Positions 36,278 through 45,274 of a DNA stretch of 64,000 nucleotides are shown here, piece after piece. Under the pieces are notes generated by a model. It saw only the letters and a program-made list of their open reading frames with translations. It searched no databases and had not been told where the DNA came from. A program made the translations under genes and the position numbers. Within the stretch, counting starts at the first letter, position 1. Every line of letters begins with the position of its first letter. Source of the stretch: Pantoea rwandensis (GTDB taxonomy: Bacteria; Pseudomonadota; Gammaproteobacteria; Enterobacterales; Enterobacteriaceae); contig NZ_MLFR01000002.1 of assembly GCF_002095475.1 (NCBI RefSeq), positions 248,001 through 312,000 of the forward strand. Direction: 5' to 3'.

Positions 36278-36757
36278 AGGTTTATTAATGTAAAGGTATT
36301 TACGAAGAATCATGTTGACATACAAGCTATTAAGCCAGAACCATGATTTTTTGATCGGTGTCGCATTACCTGTTGATGCGGCATTTCAGTACTGCTTTAG
36401 ATAGTTAATATTCGCCCTTAGTGTTTGCGCCTGCCTCATTCAATATGAGCTGGCGCTTTATTTCTGCTTTTTCAGTTCCGAGTGTGCAACCGAAGGCATA
36501 ATTCATGGAGTTTTCCCTCGTTAAAACGAACACAGTTTATATATCGCTAGCAGCTGATTATTGACATTTCCGATAGTGAAGTGCCCGTGTATCTGATTAT
36601 CAAGGTTGATAGTATCGGAATGTTCTTTCGACACGGCAATAGCGTGATCAATGGTGCGCTAGTCAATATGCAGACTCGCAAAAACACTGAAATTACTAAT
36701 AACAGTGAAATTGTCAACAAAGAAATTACAATACTGACAATCAGAAAAAATTAAAAG
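36278..36757. other. Intergenic region, no gene seen; hairpin at 36427
   Basis: A ~480-bp gap after the GntR gene. It contains a hairpin at 36427-36456 (GCGCC/GGCGC outer arms, CTCAT/ATGAG inner arms) followed by TTTATTTC, plausible as the GntR gene's terminator. No ORF in any frame looks coding. Confidence 0.45.
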
Positions 36758-36784
36758 AAGGGAGATAAATAAAACATCTCCCTT
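36758..36784 (-). terminator. Rho-independent terminator of the Gat-type operon
   Basis: A 9-bp stem (AAGGGAGAT / ATCTCCCTT) with a 9-base loop, followed on the minus strand by CTTTTAATTTTTTC. It lies about 65 bp after the last gene (36849-37901). Confidence 0.8.
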
Positions 36785-36848
36785 ATCTCAGATAATTTGA
36801 GAAAGCGCTCAGAAATTAACCCCAGCCTGATCCATACAACACAACAAC

Positions 36849-37901
36849 TCATATATCTTTTAAATCTATTAACACCTTTATAAAGTTAAAATCTCTGCTG
36901 TAGAGCTTAGGGAGCATATTTGGAGCATCTTTCAGGCCTATTCGGTGCGTTATCAAAAGGGATGGCTTTAACGTGCCCTTCTGCATGTAATCGAGTGAGG
37001 TTTTCCACTCACGACCAGGAAAAGGAGCAGACAACGAATTCCAAGACCCTCGAATTGTGAGTTCATTACGGATAATTTTCTCGAAACTCGTTCTGTCAAA
37101 TACCACATCACCATAAGGTATGCCCAGGAGCAGAACCGCTCCCCCTTTACGGGCAAAATTCATTGAACTGACTATTCCTGCAGCATTGCCAGAAGACTCA
37201 ATAACCAGGTCTACACCTCTTCCCTGGGTATCCTCGGCAAAACGCTCGGTAAACCCTTCTGCCGTCACATCATATCCTGCATCCGCTCCGGCACTGCATG
37301 CTATATCCAGCTTTGTTTGTTCGGTATCAAGGGCATAGACTTTCCCTGCTCCATATATACGGGCCCACTGCACAGCTAACTGCCCAATGGTTCCGCATCC
37401 CACTACCGCCACCGAACTCCCGGCTTTGATATTGACCTGATCGAGTCCGTGCACTACAACCGCCGAGGGTTCCACGAAGCTCGCGTCTTCATAATCAAGG
37501 TCATCCGGTATTATGACAACATTAGCCGCAGGTACACTTACATACTCTGCAAAGGCTCCTTTATGATGGCCACCCAGCACCTGCAGACTGCTGCATTTTG
37601 AATACTGTGACTTACCACAGTATTCACATTCAAAGCAGGGAAAGCATGGGCATGCCACAACGCGATCACCCATTTTTATGCTAGTTACACCTATTCCTAC
37701 AGCGGCTACGACACCAGAAAACTCATGCCCCCATGTCAATCCAGGGTTATACGATCCAATTTTGCCAAAGCGGGAAATGTCAGAGCCACAGATTCCAGCT
37801 GTATTTACGTGAATGATAACCTCATCATCCCGCTCAATTTTCAGCATGGGGACTTCTTCGAATCTGACGTCCTGCTTACCATATAAATTCAGTGCTTTCA
37901 T
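36849..37901 (-). CDS. Zinc-dependent MDR dehydrogenase, galactitol-1-phosphate dehydrogenase-like
   Basis: A 350-residue zinc alcohol dehydrogenase of the GatD/sorbitol dehydrogenase branch. Catalytic-zinc residues are in GICGSD and GHEFSG; the structural-zinc cysteines are in CFPCFECEYCGKSQYSKC; the nucleotide motif is VVGCGTIGQLAVQWARI. The C-terminal RNELTIRGSWNSLSAPFPGREW closely resembles E. coli GatD. It probably oxidises the hexitol (or pentitol) phosphate made by the Gat-type PTS encoded upstream to a ketose phosphate with NAD. It is the last gene before the terminator. Confidence 0.85.
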   Translation of the reverse strand: MKALNLYGKQDVRFEEVPMLKIERDDEVIIHVNTAGICGSDISRFGKIGSYNPGLTWGHEFSGVVAAVGIGVTSIKMGDRVVACPCFPCFECEYCGKSQYSKCSSLQVLGGHHKGAFAEYVSVPAANVVIIPDDLDYEDASFVEPSAVVVHGLDQVNIKAGSSVAVVGCGTIGQLAVQWARIYGAGKVYALDTEQTKLDIACSAGADAGYDVTAEGFTERFAEDTQGRGVDLVIESSGNAAGIVSSMNFARKGGAVLLLGIPYGDVVFDRTSFEKIIRNELTIRGSWNSLSAPFPGREWKTSLDYMQKGTLKPSLLITHRIGLKDAPNMLPKLYSRDFNFIKVLIDLKDI

Positions 37902-37969
37902 ACCCGATCCCAGATGCAGGTGGAACGATCATGTACTGAATAATGGCCCGCCCTAGGGCAGGCTATTCT

Positions 37970-38758
37970 TTAAACGGTCCCAGACTGAGACAACTGTGCA
38001 GACAGTTCAGACCATACCTGTTGAGATGTGCGTTCCCAAGTAAGCGGTGTCACCGAAATAAAGCCGGCCGCAACGGCGGACACTTCGCTATTTTCAGGTA
38101 GATCTGTTACTCCGTGTTCTACACGCAACCAGAAGTAATCCTCGCCATGAGGGTCAGCCGTAGGCGTGACTGTTACACCCTTCACCTTACCTATGCCCTG
38201 TCGGGTGACTCGCATCCCGTTAACCTGGCCCTGAGGAAGGTTAGGGAAGTTTACATTAAGACAGCATCCTGCTGGCAATCCGGCGTCGAACAGGGTTTGC
38301 AGAACTGGCAGACACTGTTCTGCCGCAGTATGCCATTCAGGCTGATCTTCGGGACGCTTATCCTGACTTAATGCGATCGATGGAATACCGAGTAGTACCC
38401 CTGTGATAGCTGCACCTACAGTGCCTGACAACACTGTTTCAAATCCAATATTAGAACCACTGTTAATGCCAGACAGTAATACGTCCGGTGGAGAATCTTT
38501 CATCAAATACCTGACCGCTACCGCCACACAGTCTGCCGGGGTGCCATGTACTGCAAATTTTCTAGCTCCACGGGCTTCAACGCGCACCGGTTCACGCAGG
38601 CTGATTGAGTTAGAAACACCACTTTTATCAGTCGCTGGCGCAACAACCCAGATTTCATCTGCGAAATGTTCCGCTACTTTTTCAAGGATTTGGATGCCTG
38701 GTGCATCTATCCCATCATCGTTAGCCAGCAGAATTCTACGAAATCGCTTTTGTGACAT
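37970..38758 (-). CDS. surE: SurE-family 5'/3'-nucleotidase/phosphatase
   Basis: A 262-residue SurE homologue. The metal-binding start ILLANDDGIDAPG (residues about 10-22), the GTPADCVAVAVRYL region, SGINSGSNIG and ALSQD are all kept; length matches E. coli SurE (253). SurE removes phosphate from nucleoside monophosphates and polyphosphate. Chromosomal surE normally sits with pcm and nlpD; here it lies between HPr and a GatD-like dehydrogenase, so this looks like a second copy recruited to sugar metabolism, perhaps to dephosphorylate accumulated sugar phosphates. Function in the operon is unknown. Confidence 0.87.
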   Translation of the reverse strand: MSQKRFRRILLANDDGIDAPGIQILEKVAEHFADEIWVVAPATDKSGVSNSISLREPVRVEARGARKFAVHGTPADCVAVAVRYLMKDSPPDVLLSGINSGSNIGFETVLSGTVGAAITGVLLGIPSIALSQDKRPEDQPEWHTAAEQCLPVLQTLFDAGLPAGCCLNVNFPNLPQGQVNGMRVTRQGIGKVKGVTVTPTADPHGEDYFWLRVEHGVTDLPENSEVSAVAAGFISVTPLTWERTSQQVWSELSAQLSQSGTV

Positions 38759-38834
38759 AATGATTCTCCATTTTCCGGACGTAGGGCGTCCTGAAGTCTA
38801 ACCTCATTTAATGAACTTTAGTCGGATGTAATAA

Positions 38835-39104
38835 TTATTCTTTCTCGCCAAACCCGCTGGCAAATAATCCTTTTATTTCGCTCATTGCATCCAGTTCATC
38901 TGAACCGTCAACGATAATTTCGATATTTGAATTACCTTTAACGCCAGCACCTAATACACTCATTAAGCCTTTAAGAATTACCGTCTTCTCACCATTAACG
39001 AGTGTTACTGACGACTCATACTTTTTGATCGCTTTGATGAGCGTAGCAGCTGGACGCGCGTGGAGTCCCGTGCTGTTAACAACACGTATATTTTCTCTGA
39101 TCAT
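38835..39104 (-). CDS. HPr-like PTS phosphocarrier protein
   Basis: An 89-residue HPr homologue with the phosphorylated histidine in NSTGLHARPAATL (His16 here, equal to His15). The position equal to regulatory Ser46 reads glycine (LKGLMSVLG against AKSLFKLQTLG in E. coli). It can pass phosphate from EI to the operon's own EIIA. A dedicated HPr within a Gat-type operon is uncommon; it may insulate this pathway from ptsH. It lies between the class II aldolase and SurE in the same transcription direction. Confidence 0.88.
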   Translation of the reverse strand: MIRENIRVVNSTGLHARPAATLIKAIKKYESSVTLVNGEKTVILKGLMSVLGAGVKGNSNIEIIVDGSDELDAMSEIKGLFASGFGEKE

Positions 39105-39143
39105 TTTTTAATCCCGATTTTGCAGGTAAATATCTTACTTATA

Positions 39144-39983
39144 TCAGGACGCGCGATTCATCATCTGAATTTTGCTGAATACATCAGCTTCTACCGCAGC
39201 CTTAGCGCTAGTCATTACGCGAGCCAGGTTCGCTTCATTATTGTTTTCAGTCCAGGCTTTACCTACTGAAGTAATAAATGCTTTTCGCAGGTCACTTGCA
39301 ATGTTCACTTTAACAACATTGTATTTAACGAAGCTGCGGATAATATTTTCATCAATACCTGAGCCACCATGGATAACCAACGGTACCGGGCAAATTGAAG
39401 CGATTTCCTGCAGCAAAGGAATATCAATGCGAGGAATATCTTCCAGGCCGTGAACGTTACCTACTGATACTGCCAGCATGCTGCAGCCGGTTTCCTGAAC
39501 GAAGCGCAAAACCTGCTTAGGATCTGTTTTGCAGTCAGCTTCGCTGACATGGTCGTCCTCTTTGCCCAGAATAGCCCCCAATTCGGCTTCAACCGGAACA
39601 CCAAACGACTTACAGAAATCAACAGCCGCTTTAGTAAAAGCGATGTTTTCTTCAAACGGCAATTCTGCTCCGTCAATCATCACGGAAGTAAAGCCAGCAC
39701 GAACCGCCTGTTTAACATCATCCAGTTCTTTACCATGATCGAGGTGCAGGCTAACAGGAACATCCATAGTTGCAGCGCGCTTTCTGACGATCTCATAAAT
39801 ATAATCGTAACCAGAAAGCTTGGCATTCGTTGGTGCAATCTGAATAAAGTTTGGTAAACCAGAACGTTCAATTGCGTCTAAAATTGAAATTGTAGTTTCC
39901 AGGTTAGTGGTATTGAACGCGCCTGCCAGAACGCGTTTTTCCTGAATGCTGCTCAGAAGAATATTACCGTTTACTAATGGCAT
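39144..39983 (-). CDS. Class II (zinc) ketose-bisphosphate aldolase, GatY/KbaY-like
   Basis: A 279-residue class II aldolase. Visible marks: VPVSLHLDHGKELDD with the catalytic Asp and zinc His, the glutamate in VEAELGAILGKEDD, VGNVHG, VIHGGSGI with another zinc His, and NIASDLRKAF for phosphate binding. Length and motifs match tagatose-bisphosphate aldolases. It would split a ketohexose 1,6-bisphosphate, or possibly a ketose 1-phosphate, into two trioses. It follows its GntR regulator gene by 5 bp. Confidence 0.87.
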   Translation of the reverse strand: MPLVNGNILLSSIQEKRVLAGAFNTTNLETTISILDAIERSGLPNFIQIAPTNAKLSGYDYIYEIVRKRAATMDVPVSLHLDHGKELDDVKQAVRAGFTSVMIDGAELPFEENIAFTKAAVDFCKSFGVPVEAELGAILGKEDDHVSEADCKTDPKQVLRFVQETGCSMLAVSVGNVHGLEDIPRIDIPLLQEIASICPVPLVIHGGSGIDENIIRSFVKYNVVKVNIASDLRKAFITSVGKAWTENNNEANLARVMTSAKAAVEADVFSKIQMMNRAS

Positions 39984-39988
39984 GACAT

Positions 39989-40732
39989 TTACCTCTCTCT
40001 TCGTTGAAGAACTGTACCTAAATAATATTTGTCAGATTTCAGCCATACATTGCCGAATTCCAACGGAATGTTGTTTTCGAAGTACACGATTTGCTCCAGA
40101 TGCAGCACCGGTGCATCTTCATGAACTTCTAAATAATGGCCACGCTCAGCACCAATTATTTTTGCTGCATAACGGCTTTCAGAAGATGCAATTTTCTTAC
40201 CTGAAAGCCGTTCTACCGTTGGGAAAAGATTATTGTTGTTGAAGTCGATATTCTCAATGCCAGGGCAGTGAGCAATATTGATACGGTTTTCGATCAACAT
40301 GACTTTTTCACCTTCCACGCTACGAACACGTTTCAGGTATAAAATCGGTGCGCCCACTTCAATTCCTAGCTTGGATGCCACCAGCTTTGAGGCAACGTCA
40401 TTGCGAGATTCGATAACCTCAGTTTCAAAATGCAGGTGCTGACTTTCCAGAGACTCCGCAAAGGACAGCAGGCCCTCACCCAGGGAATAAGAGATGTTTT
40501 CGCTTTTGACGAATGTTCCCTTTCCCTGCACCTGAACCAGCATCCCTTCATTAACTAACATGGTAACGGCTTTTTTGACCGTCCCGCGGCTGACTCCCAG
40601 CATGTCCATGATTTGGTTTTCTGACGGCACACGGTCACCGGTGGTCAGATCACCTTTGTAAATATTTTCACGGATCCACTCTGAAACCTGAAGGTAAAGT
40701 GGCACTTCAGAATCTTTCAAAACGGTAGTCAT
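39989..40732 (-). CDS. GntR-family regulator with UTRA domain
   Basis: A 247-residue HutC-type GntR: winged helix (residues about 10-75, with DRVPSENQIMDMLGVSRGTV and VQGKGTFV) and a C-terminal UTRA ligand domain (about residues 95-240). UTRA domains bind sugar phosphates or amino acids. It heads the right-hand unit of the cluster. The same ~22-bp motif lies just before this gene (40759) and before the EIIA gene (45808), so it likely autoregulates and represses the PTS operon until a pathway phosphate accumulates. Confidence 0.88.
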   Translation of the reverse strand: MTTVLKDSEVPLYLQVSEWIRENIYKGDLTTGDRVPSENQIMDMLGVSRGTVKKAVTMLVNEGMLVQVQGKGTFVKSENISYSLGEGLLSFAESLESQHLHFETEVIESRNDVASKLVASKLGIEVGAPILYLKRVRSVEGEKVMLIENRINIAHCPGIENIDFNNNNLFPTVERLSGKKIASSESRYAAKIIGAERGHYLEVHEDAPVLHLEQIVYFENNIPLEFGNVWLKSDKYYLGTVLQRRER

Positions 40733-40758
40733 GCGATGTTCCCTCTGTAATTAAGATC

Positions 40759-40781
40759 GTCTATGTACGACTATGCACAAG
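40759..40781. promoter_or_regulatory. GntR operator, copy 1 (before the GntR/aldolase operon)
   Basis: Read on the minus strand, TTGTGCATA-GTCGTACATA-GAC: two 10-bp direct repeats of the form (T)TGnnCATA. It matches the copy at 45808 at 19 of 22 positions. It begins 27 bp upstream of the GntR start codon. Confidence 0.7.
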
Positions 40782-40909
40782 TATCGCCCGAACATAACCT
40801 TATTTCCCGGTATTCACAAACGATCTGCTTCACAAAATCTGCGCCGCTAGTGGCATGTAACTCGGCGGCAGCTCTGGGAATATCGTAAAAAGTAAGCCCT
40901 GAATTTCTA

Positions 40910-41944
40910 TTACTCGTCCATTTGCATGATCACCTTCAACACGTCATTGTTTGGGTTTGAAGCAAACTCAATTGCTTCAGCCAATTGTGACAGTGGGTAG
41001 GTGTGCGTGATCATGTCGTCGACGTTGATACGATTGTTACGGATAATTTCAACAGCTTCCGGCATCTCATAAGAAGAGAGTGAATATGTACCTATTACTG
41101 AGATTTCATCCCGGAAGAAACGTGCTGCATCAATACTGACCATGTTGTTATGATCAAATGGAGAAAAGACGACTACTCGTCCTCCACGTCGCAGCAGGTT
41201 AATGGCTTGCGGCAGAAGTGCAGAGACGCCAGCAGCAATGACCACCACATCAACACCGAGTCCCTGAGTGATTTCATTGATACGCGCTTCAAGATTTTCT
41301 TTGGCTGGATTGATTGCATGATTGATCCCCAGACGAAGAGCAAGGTCCAGTTTGAACGGCGATAGGTCAGAAACAATGACGTTCGAAGCCCCCATCATGG
41401 CTGATAGTTGCGCACTGAGAAGGCCAATGGTGCCAGAGCCCATAACCAGTACGCTACAGCCGGGGGTAATGACCGCCTGTTTCAGTCCATGCAAGCAGCA
41501 GCCGATCGGTTCAACCATTGCCGCTTTTTCCCAGGACACGCCTTCTGGAATTTTATGCGTCAAATGTTTGACATGTAACTCAGGTAGGCGAATGTACTCA
41601 GCAAAACCACCCGGCTCAATATTGGTAGGTTTGAACTGCTCACACATGGTGAAATGACCACGATCGCAGTAATGGCAGCTAAAACATGGAACGTGAATTG
41701 CTGTCACTACGCGATCACCGGGACGGAACTTAGTCACTCGCTTGCCAACCTTAACTACTTCAGCCGCCACTTCATGGCCCAGTACGACTGGCCCCGTGAC
41801 AGTCTGATGCTGGGCTTTATGAATATCCGTCCCACATAATCCGCAGCTCTTCATTTTCAAAAGAACGTCACCGTCTTCAATTTCAGGCACGGGAAGATCT
41901 TCATAGCGGATATCGTTTTTGCTGTAATAAACGCTGGCTTTCAT
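40910..41944 (-). CDS. Zinc-dependent MDR polyol dehydrogenase
   Basis: A 344-residue sorbitol/threonine dehydrogenase-type enzyme: CGLCGTDIHKAQ, GHEVAAEV, the structural-zinc motif CFSCHYCDRGHFTMC, and nucleotide-binding VMGSGTIGLLSAQL. It lies 3 bp after the FGGY kinase stop. It is distinct from the GatD-like enzyme at 36849. Two different dehydrogenases in one PTS cluster could mean two substrates, or an oxidation-reduction pair that epimerises one carbon. NAD-linked oxidation of a polyol or polyol phosphate is the safest call. Confidence 0.86.
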   Translation of the reverse strand: MKASVYYSKNDIRYEDLPVPEIEDGDVLLKMKSCGLCGTDIHKAQHQTVTGPVVLGHEVAAEVVKVGKRVTKFRPGDRVVTAIHVPCFSCHYCDRGHFTMCEQFKPTNIEPGGFAEYIRLPELHVKHLTHKIPEGVSWEKAAMVEPIGCCLHGLKQAVITPGCSVLVMGSGTIGLLSAQLSAMMGASNVIVSDLSPFKLDLALRLGINHAINPAKENLEARINEITQGLGVDVVVIAAGVSALLPQAINLLRRGGRVVVFSPFDHNNMVSIDAARFFRDEISVIGTYSLSSYEMPEAVEIIRNNRINVDDMITHTYPLSQLAEAIEFASNPNNDVLKVIMQMDE

Positions 41945-41947
41945 GAT

Positions 41948-43444
41948 TTACATCCTGCTCATCTGATTTTCAATTTGGATTTTGGTCTCGTAGAGATGCT
42001 TGTATATCTGCTGATATACCGTAGCGAAGCTCTCCGCTGATTTCGCATCGGGCTGGTAGCGGACAAGTGCATCCTCTGGCATCGTCACATCTCTTGGTTC
42101 AACACCTGCGCCTCTGGCACCTAAGATTGCTGCCCCGCGACTTACGGCCTCAGGAAGCTTACACGCCACAATTTCACGATTAAGAATCGTTGCCTTTAGT
42201 TGCAGCCAGTAAGGGTTTTGGCAGGCTGCACCAATAACCATGACCGATTCCCAGTGATTGCCGGTTAGCGTTTCATACGTTTCCAGCAAATGACGCAGCT
42301 CATAACAAAGCCCATGGAAAACCGCTTTCAAAAACTCTTCCGGATCAGTCTGGTCCTCAACACCATAAACCAGCCCTTTTGCATGTATGGTCCTTCTTGG
42401 CGGACCGCTGCCGCGCAGGTGAGGTATCAAGAAGCTGTCAGTTGGTTTCTCAGCTGCGCCCTTATTCATCAGCCAGATCGTCATGCAATTAAAATCAGCT
42501 GGTTTCAGATTGAACAGGTTGGTAAACCACTCAATCGCATAACCAGCAGATGGCAGAGACGCATACAGAGTGTATGCGTCACGTAGTACGTGATGGCCAT
42601 TAGATACACGTGACTGGTAATACTGTTCAGTCGCTGAAGGCTTATTAAGCACCACCAGCAGACCTTCAGTTGTTCCAGTAGAATTAAGAATCTGCCCTTC
42701 TCCTGTCAGACCAACCGCTACAGAGCCAACCATATGGTCGTGACCTGAAATAGATATCTTGGCCTGTGCCGAAATTGCTGTGACTTCACTTAATTGCATC
42801 AGCAAGTTGCCCGTTGGCTCACCTGCTGTAACCAACGGGCTGAACAGGGATAGCGGGATATCCATCGCAGAGCATATCTCCTCTGACCAGGTATTTTTCG
42901 TTATATCAAATGCCAGTGTACGGGAGGCAAGCGAGTATTCTGCACGTTTGACACCGCTCAGGCGGAAGGCGATGTATTCCGCCATACACAGCCAGCTGGC
43001 TGGCTTCTGATTTTCGGTGTGCTCCATCAGCCACAAAATCTTATTTAGGCTGTAATTACTGTGTGCAGGTATACCTGTTATTTCATAAAGACGGCTTTCA
43101 CTGATACGACTTACGACCCGCTCCAGTTGCGGCTGGGTGCGGGTGTCGTACCAAGTCATAACCGGGCCGATTACCTTATCTTCCGCATCAAGCAGGATGC
43201 CGGCTTCCCCTACACTGGCTACTGAAATACTGACGATATTTTGGGGATCTTTAACAGTTGCAGCGACATTAGCTAAACCATCAATAATCCCCTCCCACAA
43301 TGCATTAATTTCAAAATCACTGCCGTGTTCTGTAATTGTTTTTGGCGTAACGAAACTGTGTTTTTTTATTAATTCAAGATCCGCAATTCGATATAAGCAG
43401 ACCTTACAATTTGTTGTTCCAACATCTATGCCAATAGCGTACAT
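41948..43444 (-). CDS. FGGY-family carbohydrate kinase in the Gat-type PTS operon
   Basis: A 498-residue FGGY kinase with N-terminal AIGIDVGTTNCKVCLY, a catalytic-region TWYDTRTQPQLE, SISGHDHMVGSVAVGL and C-terminal VIGAACQNPYWLQLKA. GGGAGAGAT precedes the ATG. Gat pathways of known type use a PfkB kinase to make tagatose 1,6-bisphosphate; an FGGY kinase here is out of the ordinary. It may phosphorylate the ketose phosphate, or a free ketose formed by the neighbouring dehydrogenase. Substrate unknown. Confidence 0.86.
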   Translation of the reverse strand: MYAIGIDVGTTNCKVCLYRIADLELIKKHSFVTPKTITEHGSDFEINALWEGIIDGLANVAATVKDPQNIVSISVASVGEAGILLDAEDKVIGPVMTWYDTRTQPQLERVVSRISESRLYEITGIPAHSNYSLNKILWLMEHTENQKPASWLCMAEYIAFRLSGVKRAEYSLASRTLAFDITKNTWSEEICSAMDIPLSLFSPLVTAGEPTGNLLMQLSEVTAISAQAKISISGHDHMVGSVAVGLTGEGQILNSTGTTEGLLVVLNKPSATEQYYQSRVSNGHHVLRDAYTLYASLPSAGYAIEWFTNLFNLKPADFNCMTIWLMNKGAAEKPTDSFLIPHLRGSGPPRRTIHAKGLVYGVEDQTDPEEFLKAVFHGLCYELRHLLETYETLTGNHWESVMVIGAACQNPYWLQLKATILNREIVACKLPEAVSRGAAILGARGAGVEPRDVTMPEDALVRYQPDAKSAESFATVYQQIYKHLYETKIQIENQMSRM

Positions 43445-43535
43445 ATCTCTCCCCTCTGGAAGGGAATAACATCAATCATTAATAAAGAAGGGAAATACCA
43501 CTCAGCCTTTCCCTTTTTTAGCGTTACTTTATGAC

Positions 43536-44927
43536 TTACTTAGACAGTGCAGCCTGTTGTTCAGCAGCATTCTCTTCCATCTCTTCACGCTTCAACTGCT
43601 TGTTCGTCATGCGATACAGAAGCAGGCAGGTGACGAAGATGACCGGAATAAGCCCCAGAGCAATCAGATTGCCTTCAAAGATTTTCACCATCCAGAAGCG
43701 GAACGGGTTACCACCATCCAGCAGACTTGAGATCTCACTGTCCGTATTAATCGGGAAGTGGATGCTTTTCGCTACTGAGGTCAGGATTGGTGCCGCTGCA
43801 GATGCCACATACAGGTTCACTGTCAACAGTGGAATACCCAGGATAAATGCACGCGCAATGTTTCCGCGGCATGCCAGTACAACCATCGAGATTGGTACCC
43901 AGATATTGGCAAGGTCACCCAAAGGCAACAGGCGGTTACCTGGCAGCACTACCGCCAGAAGTACACCAACCGGGATTAACAGCAGCGCGGTAGACAGCAC
44001 TGACGGGTGACCCACTGCAACAGCAATATCCAAACCAATGTAGAGGTCATCACGATCCGGGTATTTCTTACGCAGGAACTTTTTAACCGCATCAGACAGT
44101 GGCAGCAGACCTTCCATGAGCAGCTTAACCATCCGTGGCATAATCAGCATCACTGCACCCAAACTCATCGCCAGCGTCAGCACGCCTTTGAAATCGTAAC
44201 GTGCCAGCAATCCGATTCCTGCTCCAAGAATGACACCCAGCATCATGGGCTCGCCAAAAATCCCAAAGCGTTTCTGAATTGCATCGGCATCAGCATTCAG
44301 CTTATTGATGCCTGGAATCTTATCGAGAACCAGGTTACCCAGCAGGCCGAACGGGAAGAAGATGGCCGATGAAAGCGTTGGCAAAGAAATACCCGGTAGG
44401 TTGAAGTATTTCTGAATCATCGGTGCACACCAGTCAGCCAGCAACAAGGTGATAATCGACGTCACGCCAGCAATCAACAGTCCGAACATGAAACTGCCGG
44501 TAACGTTGTAAACCATCGCGCCAACCATGGAGAAGTGCCAGAAGTTCCACACATCAATGTTAACGGTGCGAGTCCACTTAAGCGTCAGCATTAATACGTT
44601 GATACCGATAGTCAACGGCACTACAAACGGTGCAACCTGAGATGCCCAAGCGATAGCAGCCAGTGGCGTCCATCCCAAGTCCACAACAGGCAGGTTAATA
44701 CCCGTGTGCTTAACCATGTCTTTGGCCGCTGGCCCCAACTGATCAAGTAGTAGTCCGAATACCAGGAAGATACCGATAAAGCCCATACCGATAGTCAGTG
44801 CTGAACGCAGCGCCTTACTAAAACCGGCTCCCAAACACAGGCCCATAATAAAGATGATAATTGGCAACATGATGGTGGGGCCAAGCGCCAGCATGTACTG
44901 AATTCCGCCATAGAGTGTTTGCAGCAT
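43536..44927 (-). CDS. gatC: PTS galactitol-type EIIC permease
   Basis: A 463-residue integral membrane protein of the EIIC-GAT family (E. coli GatC 451). Motifs: TIMLPIIIFIMGLCLGAGFSKAL near the N-terminus, TGINLPVVDLGWTPLAAIAW, and PFRFWMVKIFEGNLIALGLIP near the C-terminus. It forms the membrane channel that delivers a hexitol or pentitol to EIIB for phosphorylation. It lies 14 bp after gatB. The symbol marks family membership, not proof of galactitol as substrate. Confidence 0.88.
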   Translation of the reverse strand: MLQTLYGGIQYMLALGPTIMLPIIIFIMGLCLGAGFSKALRSALTIGMGFIGIFLVFGLLLDQLGPAAKDMVKHTGINLPVVDLGWTPLAAIAWASQVAPFVVPLTIGINVLMLTLKWTRTVNIDVWNFWHFSMVGAMVYNVTGSFMFGLLIAGVTSIITLLLADWCAPMIQKYFNLPGISLPTLSSAIFFPFGLLGNLVLDKIPGINKLNADADAIQKRFGIFGEPMMLGVILGAGIGLLARYDFKGVLTLAMSLGAVMLIMPRMVKLLMEGLLPLSDAVKKFLRKKYPDRDDLYIGLDIAVAVGHPSVLSTALLLIPVGVLLAVVLPGNRLLPLGDLANIWVPISMVVLACRGNIARAFILGIPLLTVNLYVASAAAPILTSVAKSIHFPINTDSEISSLLDGGNPFRFWMVKIFEGNLIALGLIPVIFVTCLLLYRMTNKQLKREEMEENAAEQQAALSK

Positions 44928-44941
44928 CTGCCTGTCCTCTG

Positions 44942-45223
44942 TTATTTCTTCAGAAGTGCAACAATTTTTTCGAGGAGATCTTCTTCACCGAAACCCGTCA
45001 GCAACGGCAGACCATTTAACACTGGCGTCTGCAGGTTGGTCTTAACGGCTGAAGTTACGATGATCAGATCAGCCATACCATCCTGAGAGGCAATAGTGCC
45101 GATATTGGATTGAATAGGCTCAACGTTGATGCCGTTCTCTTTGCAGTAGGTAACAACTTTCTCAGTTGCAACCGCAGAGGTAGCAATGCCACTGGTACAG
45201 GCGAAGATAATTTTCTTATTCAT
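44942..45223 (-). CDS. gatB: PTS galactitol-type EIIB
   Basis: A 93-residue EIIB-GAT domain protein. The phosphorylated cysteine is Cys9 in FACTSGIATSAVA, followed by a typical loop, and length equals E. coli GatB (94). It takes phosphate from EIIA and gives it to the sugar alcohol bound in EIIC. Positioned between gatA-like and gatC-like genes. Confidence 0.9.
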   Translation of the reverse strand: MNKKIIFACTSGIATSAVATEKVVTYCKENGINVEPIQSNIGTIASQDGMADLIIVTSAVKTNLQTPVLNGLPLLTGFGEEDLLEKIVALLKK

Positions 45224-45274
45224 TTCAGACTCCGTTATTTTTAATCGGATTTCAAAGCACTGGGGGTACAGTGA

